This document shows, piece after piece, positions 42,413 to 52,244 of a stretch of DNA of 64,000 bases. A program made the position numbers and the translations under genes. Numbering within the stretch: the stretch's first letter is position 1; each line of letters begins with the position of its first letter. The notes below the pieces were generated by a model. It saw only the letters and a program-made list of their open reading frames with translations, ran no database searches and was not told the origin of the DNA. The DNA lies in NCBI RefSeq assembly GCF_006715395.1, contig NZ_VFNC01000001.1:3162001-3226000 (forward strand), given 5' to 3'. Source of the stretch: Streptomyces sp. SLBN-31. Its GTDB lineage: Bacteria; Actinomycetota; Actinomycetes; Streptomycetales; Streptomycetaceae.

Positions 42413-43090
42413 ATGGACGTCCTGGGAGTCGACGCCTGTGGCAAGCAGGGCTGGGTCGGTATCACGCTCACGGACGGCGCCTACGGGGGCAGCCTGGTGG
42501 ACATCCGGCTCGACTCGCTGATCGAACGGGCCGCGGGAGCACGCGTGATCGCGGTCGACATGCCGCTCGGCCTGGTCGAGCAGGGCTGGCGCGCCGCGGA
42601 CCTCGCGGCCAGGGCCCTGCTCGGTGTGCGGCGCGGCAGTGTCTTCCTCATCGCACCGCGGCCGGCCTGGCAGGAGCGGGAGTACGTGGCGGCCGCGGAC
42701 CGCTGCCAGGAGCTCACCGGCAACCGGCTCAGCCGTCAGGCGTGGGCGCTCGCCCCGAAACTGTTCGAGGCCCGGGCGTGCTGGCTGGCCGATCAGCGGC
42801 TCCACGAGGTCCATCCCGAGCTGTCCTTCCAGACCCTCGCGGGCGGGGTGCCGCTGACCCACCCGAAGAAGACCTGGCGCGGTCAGCACCTGCGGCGCTC
42901 CTTGCTGGCCGAGGCCGGGATCGTGCTCCCGGACGCGCTGGGCGAGGCGGACCGCGTTCCCGCCGACGACGTGCTCGACGCCGCCGTGGCCGCCTGGTCT
43001 GCGCACCGGATCGCCCGGGGCACCGCCGGCCGGGTTCCCGAGACGCCCGAACCGGACGCGGAAGGCCGCGCCGTCGAGATCCGGTTCTGA
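42413..43090 (+). CDS. DUF429 domain protein (predicted RNase H-like nuclease fold)
   Basis: A 225-residue soluble protein. MDVLGVDACGKQGWVGITL gives the first Asp-bearing strand of an RNase-H-like fold, VIAVDMPLGL a second acidic strand and VPADDVLDAAVAAWSAHRIARG a terminal acidic helix. The pattern RRGSVFLIAPRPAW and VHPELSF are usual for DUF429. The family is annotated as predicted nuclease, but no activity is proven. Weak GTGGGGTGGA before the ATG. A hairpin follows. Confidence 0.85.
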   Translation: MDVLGVDACGKQGWVGITLTDGAYGGSLVDIRLDSLIERAAGARVIAVDMPLGLVEQGWRAADLAARALLGVRRGSVFLIAPRPAWQEREYVAAADRCQELTGNRLSRQAWALAPKLFEARACWLADQRLHEVHPELSFQTLAGGVPLTHPKKTWRGQHLRRSLLAEAGIVLPDALGEADRVPADDVLDAAVAAWSAHRIARGTAGRVPETPEPDAEGRAVEIRF

Positions 43091-43094
43091 CCGG

Positions 43095-43115
43095 CCGCCG
43101 TACGCCGTACGGCGG
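43095..43115. terminator. Hairpin after the DUF429 gene
   Basis: CCGCCGTAC and GTACGGCGG form a perfect 9-bp stem with a 3-base loop, five bases after the stop codon. Confidence 0.7.
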
Positions 43116-43278
43116 TCGTGGACCGGACAGCGGCAGGCGGCTGGCGGGTGGCCGGTGGCCGGTGGCGGCCGGCGGGTGGCGCCGGTCGGCCGCCGTGGTG
43201 GCCGATCGGCCCTATGGCGACGGGGCTCGCCGAGTGAGTCTGAAAGTGGAGACGCTCTCATGTCTGGAGGTGGGAGCC

Positions 43279-44172
43279 ATGATGATGAGCCGTCTGGTGG
43301 TCGTGGGCGTGGACGGTTCGGCGTCGAGCCTCGCCGCCGTCGACGCGGCGGCCCGGGAGGCCCGGTCGCGCGAGGCCGGTCTGCGCGTGGTGCATGCCTT
43401 TCTGTGGCCCGCGACCCACGTACCCGTGGGACCGTGGCCGCTGGGACCGCCCGAGGGCGGGGTCCGGAACATGGTCGAACATATGGTGGCCGAGGCGGTG
43501 GAACGAGCGCGCAAGGCGGCACCGGAGGTCGAGGTCAGCCATGTCGTGGTGACCGGTGAACCACTGACCGTGCTGGAGGGCCAGTCGCGGGCCGCCGAGC
43601 TGGTGGTGGTCGGGTCCCGAGGGATGGGCGGGTTCGTCGGACTGCTGGTGGGATCGACGGCGGTGCACCTGGTGGCGCACGGCCGCTGCCCGGTGCTGGT
43701 GGTACGCGAGGAGCCGGACCCCGACGGGCCGATCGTGCTGAGCGTGGACGGCTCGCCCGCGGCCGAGCGGGCGGTCGACTTCGCGTTCGCCGAGGCGGCG
43801 CTGCGCGGCACCGGCCTGACGGCGGTGCACGCCTGGACCACCTGGAACGCGCCGCTGCCCCCGCCGCAGGACGCCTCCATGCCCTACGCGAACCCGCCGG
43901 GCACGCTGGCCGCCGAGGAGGAGCGCCTGCTCGCCGAGGCCCTCGCCGGCCACCGCGAACGCTATCCGGAGGTGGCCGTGGAGCATCGGGTCGTGCACGG
44001 CAGGACACGCGAGACGCTGATCGAGGCCAGCCGCTCCGCCCAGCTGATGGTGGTCGGCGCCCGAGGCCGCGACGGCTTCGCGGGCCTGCTGCTGGGCTCC
44101 GTGAGTCAGGCCCTGCTGCACCACGCCCACTGCCCGGTCGCGGTGGTACGAGGAGACGCCCCGCACCACTGA
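43279..44172 (+). CDS. Universal stress protein, tandem UspA domains
   Basis: A 297-residue cytosolic protein with two UspA domains (about 4-145 and 150-292). Each ends in the ATP-binding motif G-2x-G-9x-G-(S/T): GSRGMGGFVGLLVGSTAVHLV and GARGRDGFAGLLLGSVSQALL. Such tandem proteins respond to hypoxia, redox and growth arrest in actinomycetes. Three ATG codons in a row (43279, 43282, 43285) follow GGAGG; the first was taken. It is followed by a close paralogue and a P-type ATPase on the same strand, a stress module. Confidence 0.92.
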   Translation: MMMSRLVVVGVDGSASSLAAVDAAAREARSREAGLRVVHAFLWPATHVPVGPWPLGPPEGGVRNMVEHMVAEAVERARKAAPEVEVSHVVVTGEPLTVLEGQSRAAELVVVGSRGMGGFVGLLVGSTAVHLVAHGRCPVLVVREEPDPDGPIVLSVDGSPAAERAVDFAFAEAALRGTGLTAVHAWTTWNAPLPPPQDASMPYANPPGTLAAEEERLLAEALAGHRERYPEVAVEHRVVHGRTRETLIEASRSAQLMVVGARGRDGFAGLLLGSVSQALLHHAHCPVAVVRGDAPHH

Positions 44173-44347
44173 CGATCGCCCGGGCGGTTCTCGGGTCCGA
44201 GGGCGGGCGGAGGCGTTCGAGGGGGGGGCCGACCGGTCCCCGCTGCGGTCGGATGGCCCCTGCCGGCCGGAGGCGGCCGCGTCGAAGCTGGGAGACGGAA
44301 GCTGGGAGCGACCGCTCTCCGGTGGTCCTTCGGGACAGGAGCGCGCC

Positions 44348-45229
44348 ATGAGTGATCCAGTGGTCGTCGGGGTGGACGGCTCCGCCTCCAGCCTCAACGC
44401 GGTCGCGGTGGCGGCCCGTGAGGCGCACCTGCGTGCCGCACCCCTGCGGATCGTGCACGCCTGCGACCGCCCTCCGCCGTTCCTCCCGCCCGGCGCACCA
44501 GCCTGGCCCCCGCTCGACCCCGTACTGGAACCGACGGTGCAAGGGGTACTGGCACGTGCCGAGGAACGGGCGTACGAGGCGGCGCCGGACATCGACGTCT
44601 TCCGGTCGGTGGTGACCGGCGAGGCCCTCGAAGTGCTGGAGGTCGAGTCCCGGTCGGCGGCCCTGGCGGTGGTCGGCGGCCGGGGCCAGTCCGCGTTCGC
44701 CGGGCTGCTGCTCGGCTCGACGGCCGTGCAGCTGGCGGCTCACGGCCGCTGTCCGCTGATGGTGGTCCGCGGCCGCCCCGCCCCGGACGGCCCCGTGCTG
44801 CTGGCCGTGGACGGCTCCCCGGCGGGTGAGACGGCGGTGGAGTTCGCCTTCACGGAGGCGGCACTGCGCGATGTACCGCTGGTGGCGCTGCACGTGTGGA
44901 ACACCTGGAGCGCACGCGCCCACGAAGACCCCGGAGACCCGCCGATCGCTGTCGTAGCGGACGTCGACCACCTCCGTGCCGCCGAGCAGCGGCTGCTGGA
45001 CGAGACGGTCGCCCACCGCCGTGAGAACCGGCCGGCGATCGACGTAGAGCGGCGCCTGGTGCGCTCCCGGATCCGCCCCGCCCTGATCGACGCCAGCCGA
45101 GAGGCCCAGCTGATGGTGGTCGGCGCCCGGGGCCGGGGCGGCTTCCCCGGCCTGCTGCTCGGCTCGGTCGGCCAGGCCCTCCTGCACCACGCCCACTGCC
45201 CCATCACCGTCGTCCGCGGCAAGGAGTGA
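44348..45229 (+). CDS. Universal stress protein, tandem UspA domains (paralogue)
   Basis: A 293-residue paralogue of the preceding gene with two UspA domains and both nucleotide motifs (GGRGQSAFAGLLLGSTAVQLA, in which the second Gly of the motif is Ala-preceded, and GARGRGGFPGLLLGSVGQALL). AGGAG lies nine bases before the ATG. A 175-base gap separates it from the first copy. It ends two bases before the ATG of the P-type ATPase, with the ATPase ribosome-binding site inside its last codons, so these two are surely co-translated. Confidence 0.92.
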   Translation: MSDPVVVGVDGSASSLNAVAVAAREAHLRAAPLRIVHACDRPPPFLPPGAPAWPPLDPVLEPTVQGVLARAEERAYEAAPDIDVFRSVVTGEALEVLEVESRSAALAVVGGRGQSAFAGLLLGSTAVQLAAHGRCPLMVVRGRPAPDGPVLLAVDGSPAGETAVEFAFTEAALRDVPLVALHVWNTWSARAHEDPGDPPIAVVADVDHLRAAEQRLLDETVAHRRENRPAIDVERRLVRSRIRPALIDASREAQLMVVGARGRGGFPGLLLGSVGQALLHHAHCPITVVRGKE

Positions 45230-45231
45230 CC

Positions 45232-47955
45232 ATGCCTCAGCAGGCACCGTCCACGCCGACGCTCCACGCGCCCCTCGCCGAACCGGTGACGGACGTCCAC
45301 CGGCGGGAGGCCGACGAGGTGGCCGGCCTGCTCGGCGTGGACCCGGCCACGGGCCTGACCACGGCCGACGCCGAACAGCGCGCCGACACCTGGGGCGCCA
45401 ACGAACTGGCCGAACCCGCCCGCCGGCCGCAATGGCTGCGCCTGCTGGACCAGTTCCGCAGCTTTCTCATCGGCATCCTGATCGCCGCCGCCGTCGTCGC
45501 CGGGATCATCGGCGACATCAGGGATGCCGTCGTCATCGCCATCGTCCTGCTCATCAACGCCACCCTCGGCTACCTCCAGGAACGCCGGGCAGAACGCAGC
45601 CTGGAGGCTCTGCGCCAGATGCTGGTGCCCACCGCCCGGGTGCGCCGCGACGGCCGCGTGTGGGAGCTGCCCGCCCGTACGCTGGTGCCCGGCGACGTCG
45701 TCCTGCTGGAGGCGGGCGACCGTGTCCCCGCCGACGGCCGTCTCGTGGTCGCCGCGTCGGTCGAGGCCGCCGAGGCCGCGCTGACCGGAGAGTCCCAGCC
45801 GGTCGCCAAGACCACGGCGCCGAGCACGGCCGACGAAGGGGCCGTCTCCGTCGCTGAGCGCACCGGCATGCTCTTCATGAACACGGCGCTGACCCGGGGC
45901 CGCGCCGAGATGATCGTCACCGCCACCGGCATGCGCACCGAGGTCGGAGCCATCGCCGAGGCCCTGCGCACCGAGGGCGAACCCCCGAGCCCGCTGACGG
46001 TCCAGATGGACAGTCTGGGCCGGCGCCTGGCCCTGGTCAGCGGGGTCGCCGTGGCCGCCTACGCGCTCGTCGCCCTCGTCCGCGGCGAGGACCTGGCCGA
46101 CTTGGCGCTGCGCGCGGTGGCCCTGGCGGTCGCCGCGATCCCCGAGGGACTGCCCGCCGTCATCGCCCTCACCCTGGCTCTCGGCGTCTACCGCATGGCC
46201 GGCCGCGGCGCCATCGTCAAACGCCTGGCCTCGGTCGAGGCGCTGGGCTCCGCGACCGTGGTGTGCAGCGACAAGACCGGCACCCTGACCCTGAACGAGA
46301 TGACCGCTCGCGCGCTGTGGGCGGCGGGCCGCCGGTACGACGTCACCGGCGAGGGCTACGACACCGCCGGCACCGTCCGCTCCCCGCATCCGGGGGAGTC
46401 GGCCGAACTGCTCGACGCGGTGCGGCCGTTCGCGCTGTGCAACGACGCCCGCCTCACCCCGGACGGACCCATCGGCGACCCCACCGAGGCGGCCCTCGTC
46501 GTGCTCGCCGCCAAGGCCGGGCTCGACGTCGACGCCCTGCGAGCCCGCACACCGCGCGACGGCGAGGTCCCCTTCGACCCCGCCGTGAAGTACATGGCCA
46601 CCTTCCACACCGGCCCCGACGGCCGCACCCGCGTCCACGTCAAGGGCGCCGTCGACGTCCTGCTGGACCGGTGCACCGACGTCCTGACCGCACAGGGCCC
46701 CGCCCCGCTCACCGCCGAGCGCCGACGCGAGGTCACCGAGGCCGCCCGGCGGATGGGCAGTCGGGGCCTGCGCGTCCTCGCCGCCGCCACCGCCGACCAC
46801 GCGGACGCCCGGGAGGTCACGGGGCTGATCCTGACCGCGGTCGCCGGTATCGCCGACCCGCCTCGCCCGCAGGCCCGCGAGGCCGTCGCCCTCGCCCGGG
46901 GCGCCGGCGTCGCCGTGAAGATGGTCACCGGGGACCACGCCGACACCGCCGCGGCCGTCGCCGGCGAACTCGGCATCACCGGTGACGTCGTCACCGGCAC
47001 CGACCTGGAGCGGATGGACGAGCAGGACCTCGCCGGCCGCATCGAGGACATCGGCGTCTTCGCCCGCGTCGCCCCCGAGCACAAGGTCGCCATCGTCCGC
47101 GCCCTGTCCCGGCGCGGCCACATCGTGGCCATGACCGGCGACGGCGTCAACGACGCCGCCGCCTTGCGCGCCGCCCACATCGGCGTCGCGATGGGCGGAA
47201 CCGGCACGGACGTCGCCAAGGAGGCCGCCGACATGGTCCTCACCGACGACGACTTCTCCACCATCGTCCGCGCGGTGCGCGAGGGCCGCTCCATCTACGA
47301 CAACATCGTGACCTTCGTCCGCTTCCAGCTGTCCACCAACATCGGCGCCATCATGACGCTGCTGGTCACCGTGCTGGCCGGACTGCCCGCCCCGATGTCC
47401 GCCATCCAGCTGCTGTGGATCAACATCATCATGGACGGGCCGCCCGCCATGGCCCTCGGCGTCGACCCGCCCAGGGACGACGTCATGAACCGCCCGCCCC
47501 GCGCCCCCGGCGAACGCATGCTGAACGCACGCCGGCTGACCGCCATCACCCGCTCCGGCGCCGTCATGGCCCTCGGCACGGTCGCGGTCTTCGCCGCCGC
47601 CCGCCGGCTCACCGACGAAACGACCGCCGCCACCATGGCGTTCACCACCTTCGTGCTCTACCAGCTGTGCAACGCCCTGACGGCCCGCAGCGAGGACGGC
47701 CCCGTCCTGGGCCGCCACCAACTCCACAACCGCGTCCTGTGGAGCTGCCTGGCCGTCGTCCTGGTTCTTCAGTTCATCGCCGTACAAGTGCCGTTCGCCC
47801 ACGGCGTGTTCGACACCGTCTCCCTCGACCCCGCCCAGTGGGCGGTCTGCCTGGCGACCGCATCCACGGTGCTCCTGACCGAACACGTCTGGCGCACCAT
47901 ACGAACGCGGTTCTCCCACGCGCCCCGCGCCGTCCTGCCCATGCCGCCTTCGTGA
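45232..47955 (+). CDS. P2-type (SERCA/PMCA-like) cation-transporting ATPase
   Basis: A 907-residue ion pump of the cytoplasmic membrane. Order: cation-ATPase N-terminal region (20-75), TGES actuator motif (185-188), transmembrane PEGLP (304-308), phosphorylation motif DKTGTLT (Asp347), KGA nucleotide motif, and MTGDGVNDA hinge. PEGLP without the CPx motif puts it with Ca/Mn/Na-type P2 pumps, not heavy-metal pumps. AAGGAG overlaps the stop of the preceding stress protein gene. Six C-terminal spans are complete. Transported ion undetermined. Confidence 0.93.
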   Translation: MPQQAPSTPTLHAPLAEPVTDVHRREADEVAGLLGVDPATGLTTADAEQRADTWGANELAEPARRPQWLRLLDQFRSFLIGILIAAAVVAGIIGDIRDAVVIAIVLLINATLGYLQERRAERSLEALRQMLVPTARVRRDGRVWELPARTLVPGDVVLLEAGDRVPADGRLVVAASVEAAEAALTGESQPVAKTTAPSTADEGAVSVAERTGMLFMNTALTRGRAEMIVTATGMRTEVGAIAEALRTEGEPPSPLTVQMDSLGRRLALVSGVAVAAYALVALVRGEDLADLALRAVALAVAAIPEGLPAVIALTLALGVYRMAGRGAIVKRLASVEALGSATVVCSDKTGTLTLNEMTARALWAAGRRYDVTGEGYDTAGTVRSPHPGESAELLDAVRPFALCNDARLTPDGPIGDPTEAALVVLAAKAGLDVDALRARTPRDGEVPFDPAVKYMATFHTGPDGRTRVHVKGAVDVLLDRCTDVLTAQGPAPLTAERRREVTEAARRMGSRGLRVLAAATADHADAREVTGLILTAVAGIADPPRPQAREAVALARGAGVAVKMVTGDHADTAAAVAGELGITGDVVTGTDLERMDEQDLAGRIEDIGVFARVAPEHKVAIVRALSRRGHIVAMTGDGVNDAAALRAAHIGVAMGGTGTDVAKEAADMVLTDDDFSTIVRAVREGRSIYDNIVTFVRFQLSTNIGAIMTLLVTVLAGLPAPMSAIQLLWINIIMDGPPAMALGVDPPRDDVMNRPPRAPGERMLNARRLTAITRSGAVMALGTVAVFAAARRLTDETTAATMAFTTFVLYQLCNALTARSEDGPVLGRHQLHNRVLWSCLAVVLVLQFIAVQVPFAHGVFDTVSLDPAQWAVCLATASTVLLTEHVWRTIRTRFSHAPRAVLPMPPS

Positions 47956-48130
47956 GGTGCGCCCGAGCGGCCCGTGGCCGGTGACACGGGCGGCCGAGCC
48001 CCGCCCCGCGTCGGCGACCGGGGCGCGTTAGGTTGTCGGTGTCGTTTCCCTGCCGTTCGTGGGCCGTCCGCTGTGTCCTGCGCCTTGTGCGGCAGGGGAA
48101 GGCCACCATCTTTCAAGGGGGAGCGGGGAC

Positions 48131-49660
48131 ATGACCAGAAACCTGCACGCGGACACCAGTGCCGTCCGGAGCGAAGTTCCGTTACACCACGAGCCGTGGT
48201 GGAGCCGCCGGGACGACCGCGTGTGGCTCGCGCTGGTGGCGGCCGCCTTCACCCTGGCGCAGCTGCTGCTCGTCCGGCCCGGTATGGGGCTGGGCTGGGA
48301 CGAGACGGTGTACGTCAGCCAGGTCAGCCCGCAGGCACCGGCGGCCTTCTTCAGCGCGCCGCGCACCCGCGGTGTCTCCGTGCTGGTGGCGCCCGTCGCC
48401 GCCTGGTCGACGTCGACGCCGTTGCTGCGGGTGTACCTGGCGCTGCTCTCGGGGCTCGGCCTGTATCTGGCCCTGCGGTGCTGGCGGGGCTTGTTCCCGG
48501 CGCGCGTCCTGGCCGTGGGCGGCGCGCTGTTCGCGAGCCTGTGGGTGACCGTGTTCTACGGCCCGCAGGCGATGGCCAACCTGTGGGTGGCCCTCGGCGC
48601 GCTCGCCGCCGTCGGCTGCTTCCTGCGTGCCGGGGCCGACCGCACCCGCCGTGCCCCGCTGTGGGGGCTGGCGTTCAGCGCGGCCCTGATGGCCCTGATG
48701 CGGCCCACGGACGCCGTGTGGGCGGCGTTGCCGCTGCTCGTGCTGCCCGTGGTCGCGCGGCGGTTCCGGCAGCCCCGGCTGCTGCTCGCGCTGGTCGGAG
48801 GGCTGGTCGCCGGGGCGGCCGAGTGGGTGGTCGAGGCGTACGTGAGCTTCGGCGGTGTCGCGGAGCGGCTGTCCAGGGGCTCCGACATCCAGGGCGGTCT
48901 CGGCTGGAACCTCGCCGTCGACGACCAGTTGCGCAGCCTCGGCGGCCGGATCTTGTGCCGCCCGTGCACCGGGGCGACACCCCATGCGGCGGTGTACGCC
49001 TGGTGGCTCGCGCTGCCCGTGCTCGCCGCCGTGGGACTGCTCGTCGCCGTGCGCGTCCGCCGCACCCTGCCCACGCTGCTGCCGTTGGCCTGCGCCACGA
49101 CGGCAGCCCTCCCGTACCTGTTCATGATCGACTACGCGGCGCCGCGCTTCCTCCTGCCCGCCTACGCCCTGGTGGCGATCCCGGTCGCCGACGCCCTCGT
49201 ATGGCTGCTGACGGCGCCGAGCGCGCCGTGGCGGCGGCTCGCGACGGTGCTCCTGGCGGTGGGGCTGGCCGGACATCTGGCAGTGCAGTACATAGTGCTG
49301 GACCGCACCGTGGACCGCGCCACCTCCAGCCATCGCGACTGGGCGCGCACGGCGGCCGCGCTGCATCGCGAGGGCGTCCGGCCGCCCTGTGTGGTGGCGA
49401 GCCACGGCACCGACGTGCCGCCCATACCGATCGCGTTCTCCGCCGGGTGTTCCTCCGCCGCCACGAAGGGCCACAACGCCAACACGACGGCCGCGCGGCT
49501 CGCCCGCACCGCACGGCGCACGCCGGTCGCCGTCCTCACCACCGCCACCGGCCGCGCGCCTTCGTACGCGCGCGGCTGGCCCTTGGTCCACCTGGACGGA
49601 CCGGTGTACGCCTACCTCAGCCTGCTCCCGGTACCGACGGCGGGTGCGTCGGGGCAGTGA
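48131..49660 (+). CDS. Polytopic membrane protein, GT-C glycosyltransferase-like
   Basis: A 509-residue protein with about ten to twelve hydrophobic spans. The first loop after span 1 has GLGWDETVYVSQVSP, reminiscent of the acidic Asp-Glu motif in the first extracytoplasmic loop of GT-C mannosyl/arabinosyltransferases (GT39/GT83-like). The C-terminal 100 residues are an extracytoplasmic soluble part with a few Cys. GGGGAG precedes the ATG. It has no sugar-pathway neighbours. The assignment to glycosyltransferase is by topology and this motif only. Confidence 0.65.
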   Translation: MTRNLHADTSAVRSEVPLHHEPWWSRRDDRVWLALVAAAFTLAQLLLVRPGMGLGWDETVYVSQVSPQAPAAFFSAPRTRGVSVLVAPVAAWSTSTPLLRVYLALLSGLGLYLALRCWRGLFPARVLAVGGALFASLWVTVFYGPQAMANLWVALGALAAVGCFLRAGADRTRRAPLWGLAFSAALMALMRPTDAVWAALPLLVLPVVARRFRQPRLLLALVGGLVAGAAEWVVEAYVSFGGVAERLSRGSDIQGGLGWNLAVDDQLRSLGGRILCRPCTGATPHAAVYAWWLALPVLAAVGLLVAVRVRRTLPTLLPLACATTAALPYLFMIDYAAPRFLLPAYALVAIPVADALVWLLTAPSAPWRRLATVLLAVGLAGHLAVQYIVLDRTVDRATSSHRDWARTAAALHREGVRPPCVVASHGTDVPPIPIAFSAGCSSAATKGHNANTTAARLARTARRTPVAVLTTATGRAPSYARGWPLVHLDGPVYAYLSLLPVPTAGASGQ

Positions 49661-49759
49661 CCGGCGGTCTGCTGTATGCCGGGTGCCGTTGACTCGGGAG
49701 CGGCTCGGGGCCGTTCGCCCCGCGCCGGCGGGTCGTTGATCCCCTCGAGGCGTCCGATG

Positions 49760-52090
49760 TCACGGGGCGAGGGAGAAGTAGTTCTCCTCCTCCTGGGTGA
49801 AGTGCAGGCGCAGGACCGTGTTCAGGCCGTACAGGCAGGAACGCAGGTCGTCGAGTTGTTCGGGCGCCAGGCCGCCTTCGGCGTGGGCCAGTTCGAGGTG
49901 CGTGGCCACGCGGCGGGAGAGGCGTTCGATCTCGGTGTGGGCGCGGCTCATGGTGGCGGTGGCCTCGGGACCGCCGAGGGTGGGGGCGAGGGCCGGATAC
50001 AGCTGGTGCTCCTCGGCGTACTCATGGGGCAGCAGGCGCTCGATGAGCAGCCGGTGGGTCTCCTCGACGGCGGCCAGCGCGCTGGGTCCCGGCGTGTCGG
50101 AGAGGCGGTCGGCGGCGGCCCGTACGGATTCCAGTACGTCCTGGAGGTCGTCGTGTTCGGCGGCGAAGCGGTGGATGAGGGCCTCGGCGGCGGGGGTCAG
50201 CGGCGGACGGGCCGCCTGGTCGACGCGCAGGGCACGCAGCGCGTTGAGGATGACGGCGACGTCGATGCCCTCCTGGAGCAGGGCGCCGGCGGCGGGCGGG
50301 AGCAGCCCGGCGGCCGCCGCGGCCATGGCGGCCAGGGACATCAGCATGCCGCCGAGGGCGCTCTGGACGGCGATGCGGCGGGCGCGCTGGGCGATGGTGA
50401 CGGCGTCGGCGAGCCGGTCCACGCGGTCGGTGGTCAGGACGATGTCGGCGGCCTCGGAGGAGGCGGTGGAGCCGCGGGCCCCCATCGCCACGCCGATGTC
50501 GGCGGCGGCGAGGGCGGGGGCGTCGTTGACGCCGTCGCCGACCATCACGGTGACCGCGCGCTCGCGCTCGGCGCGGACGGCGGCGACCTTGTCGGCGGGG
50601 CCGAGTTCGGTGCGCACCTCGTCCAGGCCGAGGACGGCGGCGACCTCCTGGGCCGGCGCGGCGCGGTCGCCGGTGAGCATCAGCAGCCGCTCGATGCCGG
50701 CGGCCCGCAGGTGGCGCAGGGTGCGCGGGGCGTCGTGGCGCAGCGGGTCGCGCAGCAGGACGGCGCCGGCGGGTTCGCCGTCGAGGGTGAGCCAGGCGAT
50801 GGCCGCACCGTCGAGGAGGGCGCGGTTGTCGACCGCCTTGGCCCAGACGGGAGGTTCGTCCTCGCGGCCGAGGCGCCCGATGGAGACCCGGTGTCCGTCC
50901 ACGACGCCGGTGGCGCCGCGGCCCGGTTCCTCGGTGACGTCCGTCGGGGCCGACAGCTCCAGCCTGCGTTCCCGGGCAGTGTCGACGATGGCCTGGGCCA
51001 GGACGTGCGGCGAGTACTGGTCCAGGGAGGCCGCCAGGCGCAGTACCTCGGCCGGCTTGAGGCCGGGGGCGGCTGTGATGTCCAGGACGCGCGGGCGTCC
51101 TCGGGTGAGGGTGCCGGTCTTGTCGAGCAGGAGGGTGCGGGCGCGGCCCAGGTTCTCCAGGGCGCCGCCGTCACGGATGACCACGCCGAGCCGGGAGGCG
51201 CGGGACAGGCCGGAGACGATGGCCACCGGGGCGGCCAGCAGCAGCGGGCAGGGGGTGGCGACGACCAGGACGGCCACCGCGCGCACGGCGGAGCCGCTGA
51301 GCAGCCACGCCAGTCCCGCGACCACGAGGGAGAGGGGCAGGAACCAGGCCGCGTACCGGTCGGCGAGCCGCACGACGGGCGCCGACTCGGCCCCCGCCTG
51401 CCGGGCCAGCCGTACGATCCCGGCGTAGGTGCTGTCCTGCTCGGCGGCGGTCGCCCGCAGCTCGAAGGCGCCGCCGGCGTTCACGGCGCCGCTGCGCACT
51501 CCTTCTCCCTGGATCCGCTCTACCTGGAGCGGTTCTCCGGTGAGCACGGACTCGTCCAGGACGGCGGCCGTGCTCTCCACGCGGCCGTCCACGGGGACGA
51601 CCTCGCCCGGCCGCACGACGAGCAGGTCGCCGACGGCGATCTCCGCCAGCGGCACGGTGTCGACCCCGGCGTCCGTGCGGCGGTGCGCCGAACGGGGGGC
51701 GTGTTCGAGCAGGGCGCGCAGGTCGTGGGAGGCCCGTCGCTGGGCGGCCGACTCCAGGGTGCGGCCGGTGGCGAGCATGAGCGCGATCAGCGCGCCGGCC
51801 AGGTACTCGCCGACGGCCAGCGTGCCGCCGAGGGCGAGGACGGCGATCAGATCCACTCCCGCCTGACCGCGCCGCAGCGCGCTCAGCACCCACCCCACGG
51901 CGGGGACGACGGCGGACACGGTGCCCAGGCCCCAGAGCAGGTCGGCGAGGCCCCCGGCGTCCGCCAGCCAGGCGATGACGCCGCCGGTCAGTGCGGCCGC
52001 CGTGACGGCCAGGAGAACGGGTTCGAGCCGTGGGGACACCACTGCGGCGGTCAGCCGGCGCAGCCGTGCGATGCGATCGGAGTGGTTCAT
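49760..52090 (-). CDS. P1B-5-type metal-transporting ATPase with C-terminal hemerythrin domain
   Basis: A 776-residue heavy-metal pump. It has TGE in the actuator domain, TPCP (279-282) in the metal-binding span, DKTGTLT (Asp323) and VMVGDGVNDAPAL. From about 625 a hemerythrin-like four-helix domain follows, with HRFAAEHDDL, HEYAEEHQLYPAL, RAHTEIERL and HFTQEEENYFSLAP as di-iron ligands. TPCP plus a C-terminal hemerythrin defines the P1B-5 subgroup, linked to Ni/Fe transport and oxygen or redox sensing. There is no N-terminal HMA domain. The ATG at 52090 has GAGG eight bases upstream. Stand-alone, convergent with the membrane protein gene. Confidence 0.93.
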   Translation of the reverse strand: MNHSDRIARLRRLTAAVVSPRLEPVLLAVTAAALTGGVIAWLADAGGLADLLWGLGTVSAVVPAVGWVLSALRRGQAGVDLIAVLALGGTLAVGEYLAGALIALMLATGRTLESAAQRRASHDLRALLEHAPRSAHRRTDAGVDTVPLAEIAVGDLLVVRPGEVVPVDGRVESTAAVLDESVLTGEPLQVERIQGEGVRSGAVNAGGAFELRATAAEQDSTYAGIVRLARQAGAESAPVVRLADRYAAWFLPLSLVVAGLAWLLSGSAVRAVAVLVVATPCPLLLAAPVAIVSGLSRASRLGVVIRDGGALENLGRARTLLLDKTGTLTRGRPRVLDITAAPGLKPAEVLRLAASLDQYSPHVLAQAIVDTARERRLELSAPTDVTEEPGRGATGVVDGHRVSIGRLGREDEPPVWAKAVDNRALLDGAAIAWLTLDGEPAGAVLLRDPLRHDAPRTLRHLRAAGIERLLMLTGDRAAPAQEVAAVLGLDEVRTELGPADKVAAVRAERERAVTVMVGDGVNDAPALAAADIGVAMGARGSTASSEAADIVLTTDRVDRLADAVTIAQRARRIAVQSALGGMLMSLAAMAAAAAGLLPPAAGALLQEGIDVAVILNALRALRVDQAARPPLTPAAEALIHRFAAEHDDLQDVLESVRAAADRLSDTPGPSALAAVEETHRLLIERLLPHEYAEEHQLYPALAPTLGGPEATATMSRAHTEIERLSRRVATHLELAHAEGGLAPEQLDDLRSCLYGLNTVLRLHFTQEEENYFSLAP

Positions 52091-52244
52091 GACACACCTC
52101 GGTGGGGCCGGCGCGGCGGCCGCCGGACCGGTCTTCCTTCGTCCCATCTCTCTCTTCATCCCATCGCGGCACCGGTCCCCGCGGCAGGGGACGTCCGGCC
52201 CTGCGTCGGGGCCGAACGACCGGTGCACGTGGGTGCTTCGCTCC

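Noticed and set aside
43125..43200. Possible short tandem repeat or CRISPR-like array (GGCCGGTGGCC units)
   Set aside because: Units are irregular, have no constant spacers and are only GC-rich low-complexity sequence between genes.
45226..45231. GTG at 45226 as the start of the P2-type ATPase
   Set aside because: It overlaps the stop of the Usp gene; the ATG at 45232 is correctly spaced from AAGGAG.
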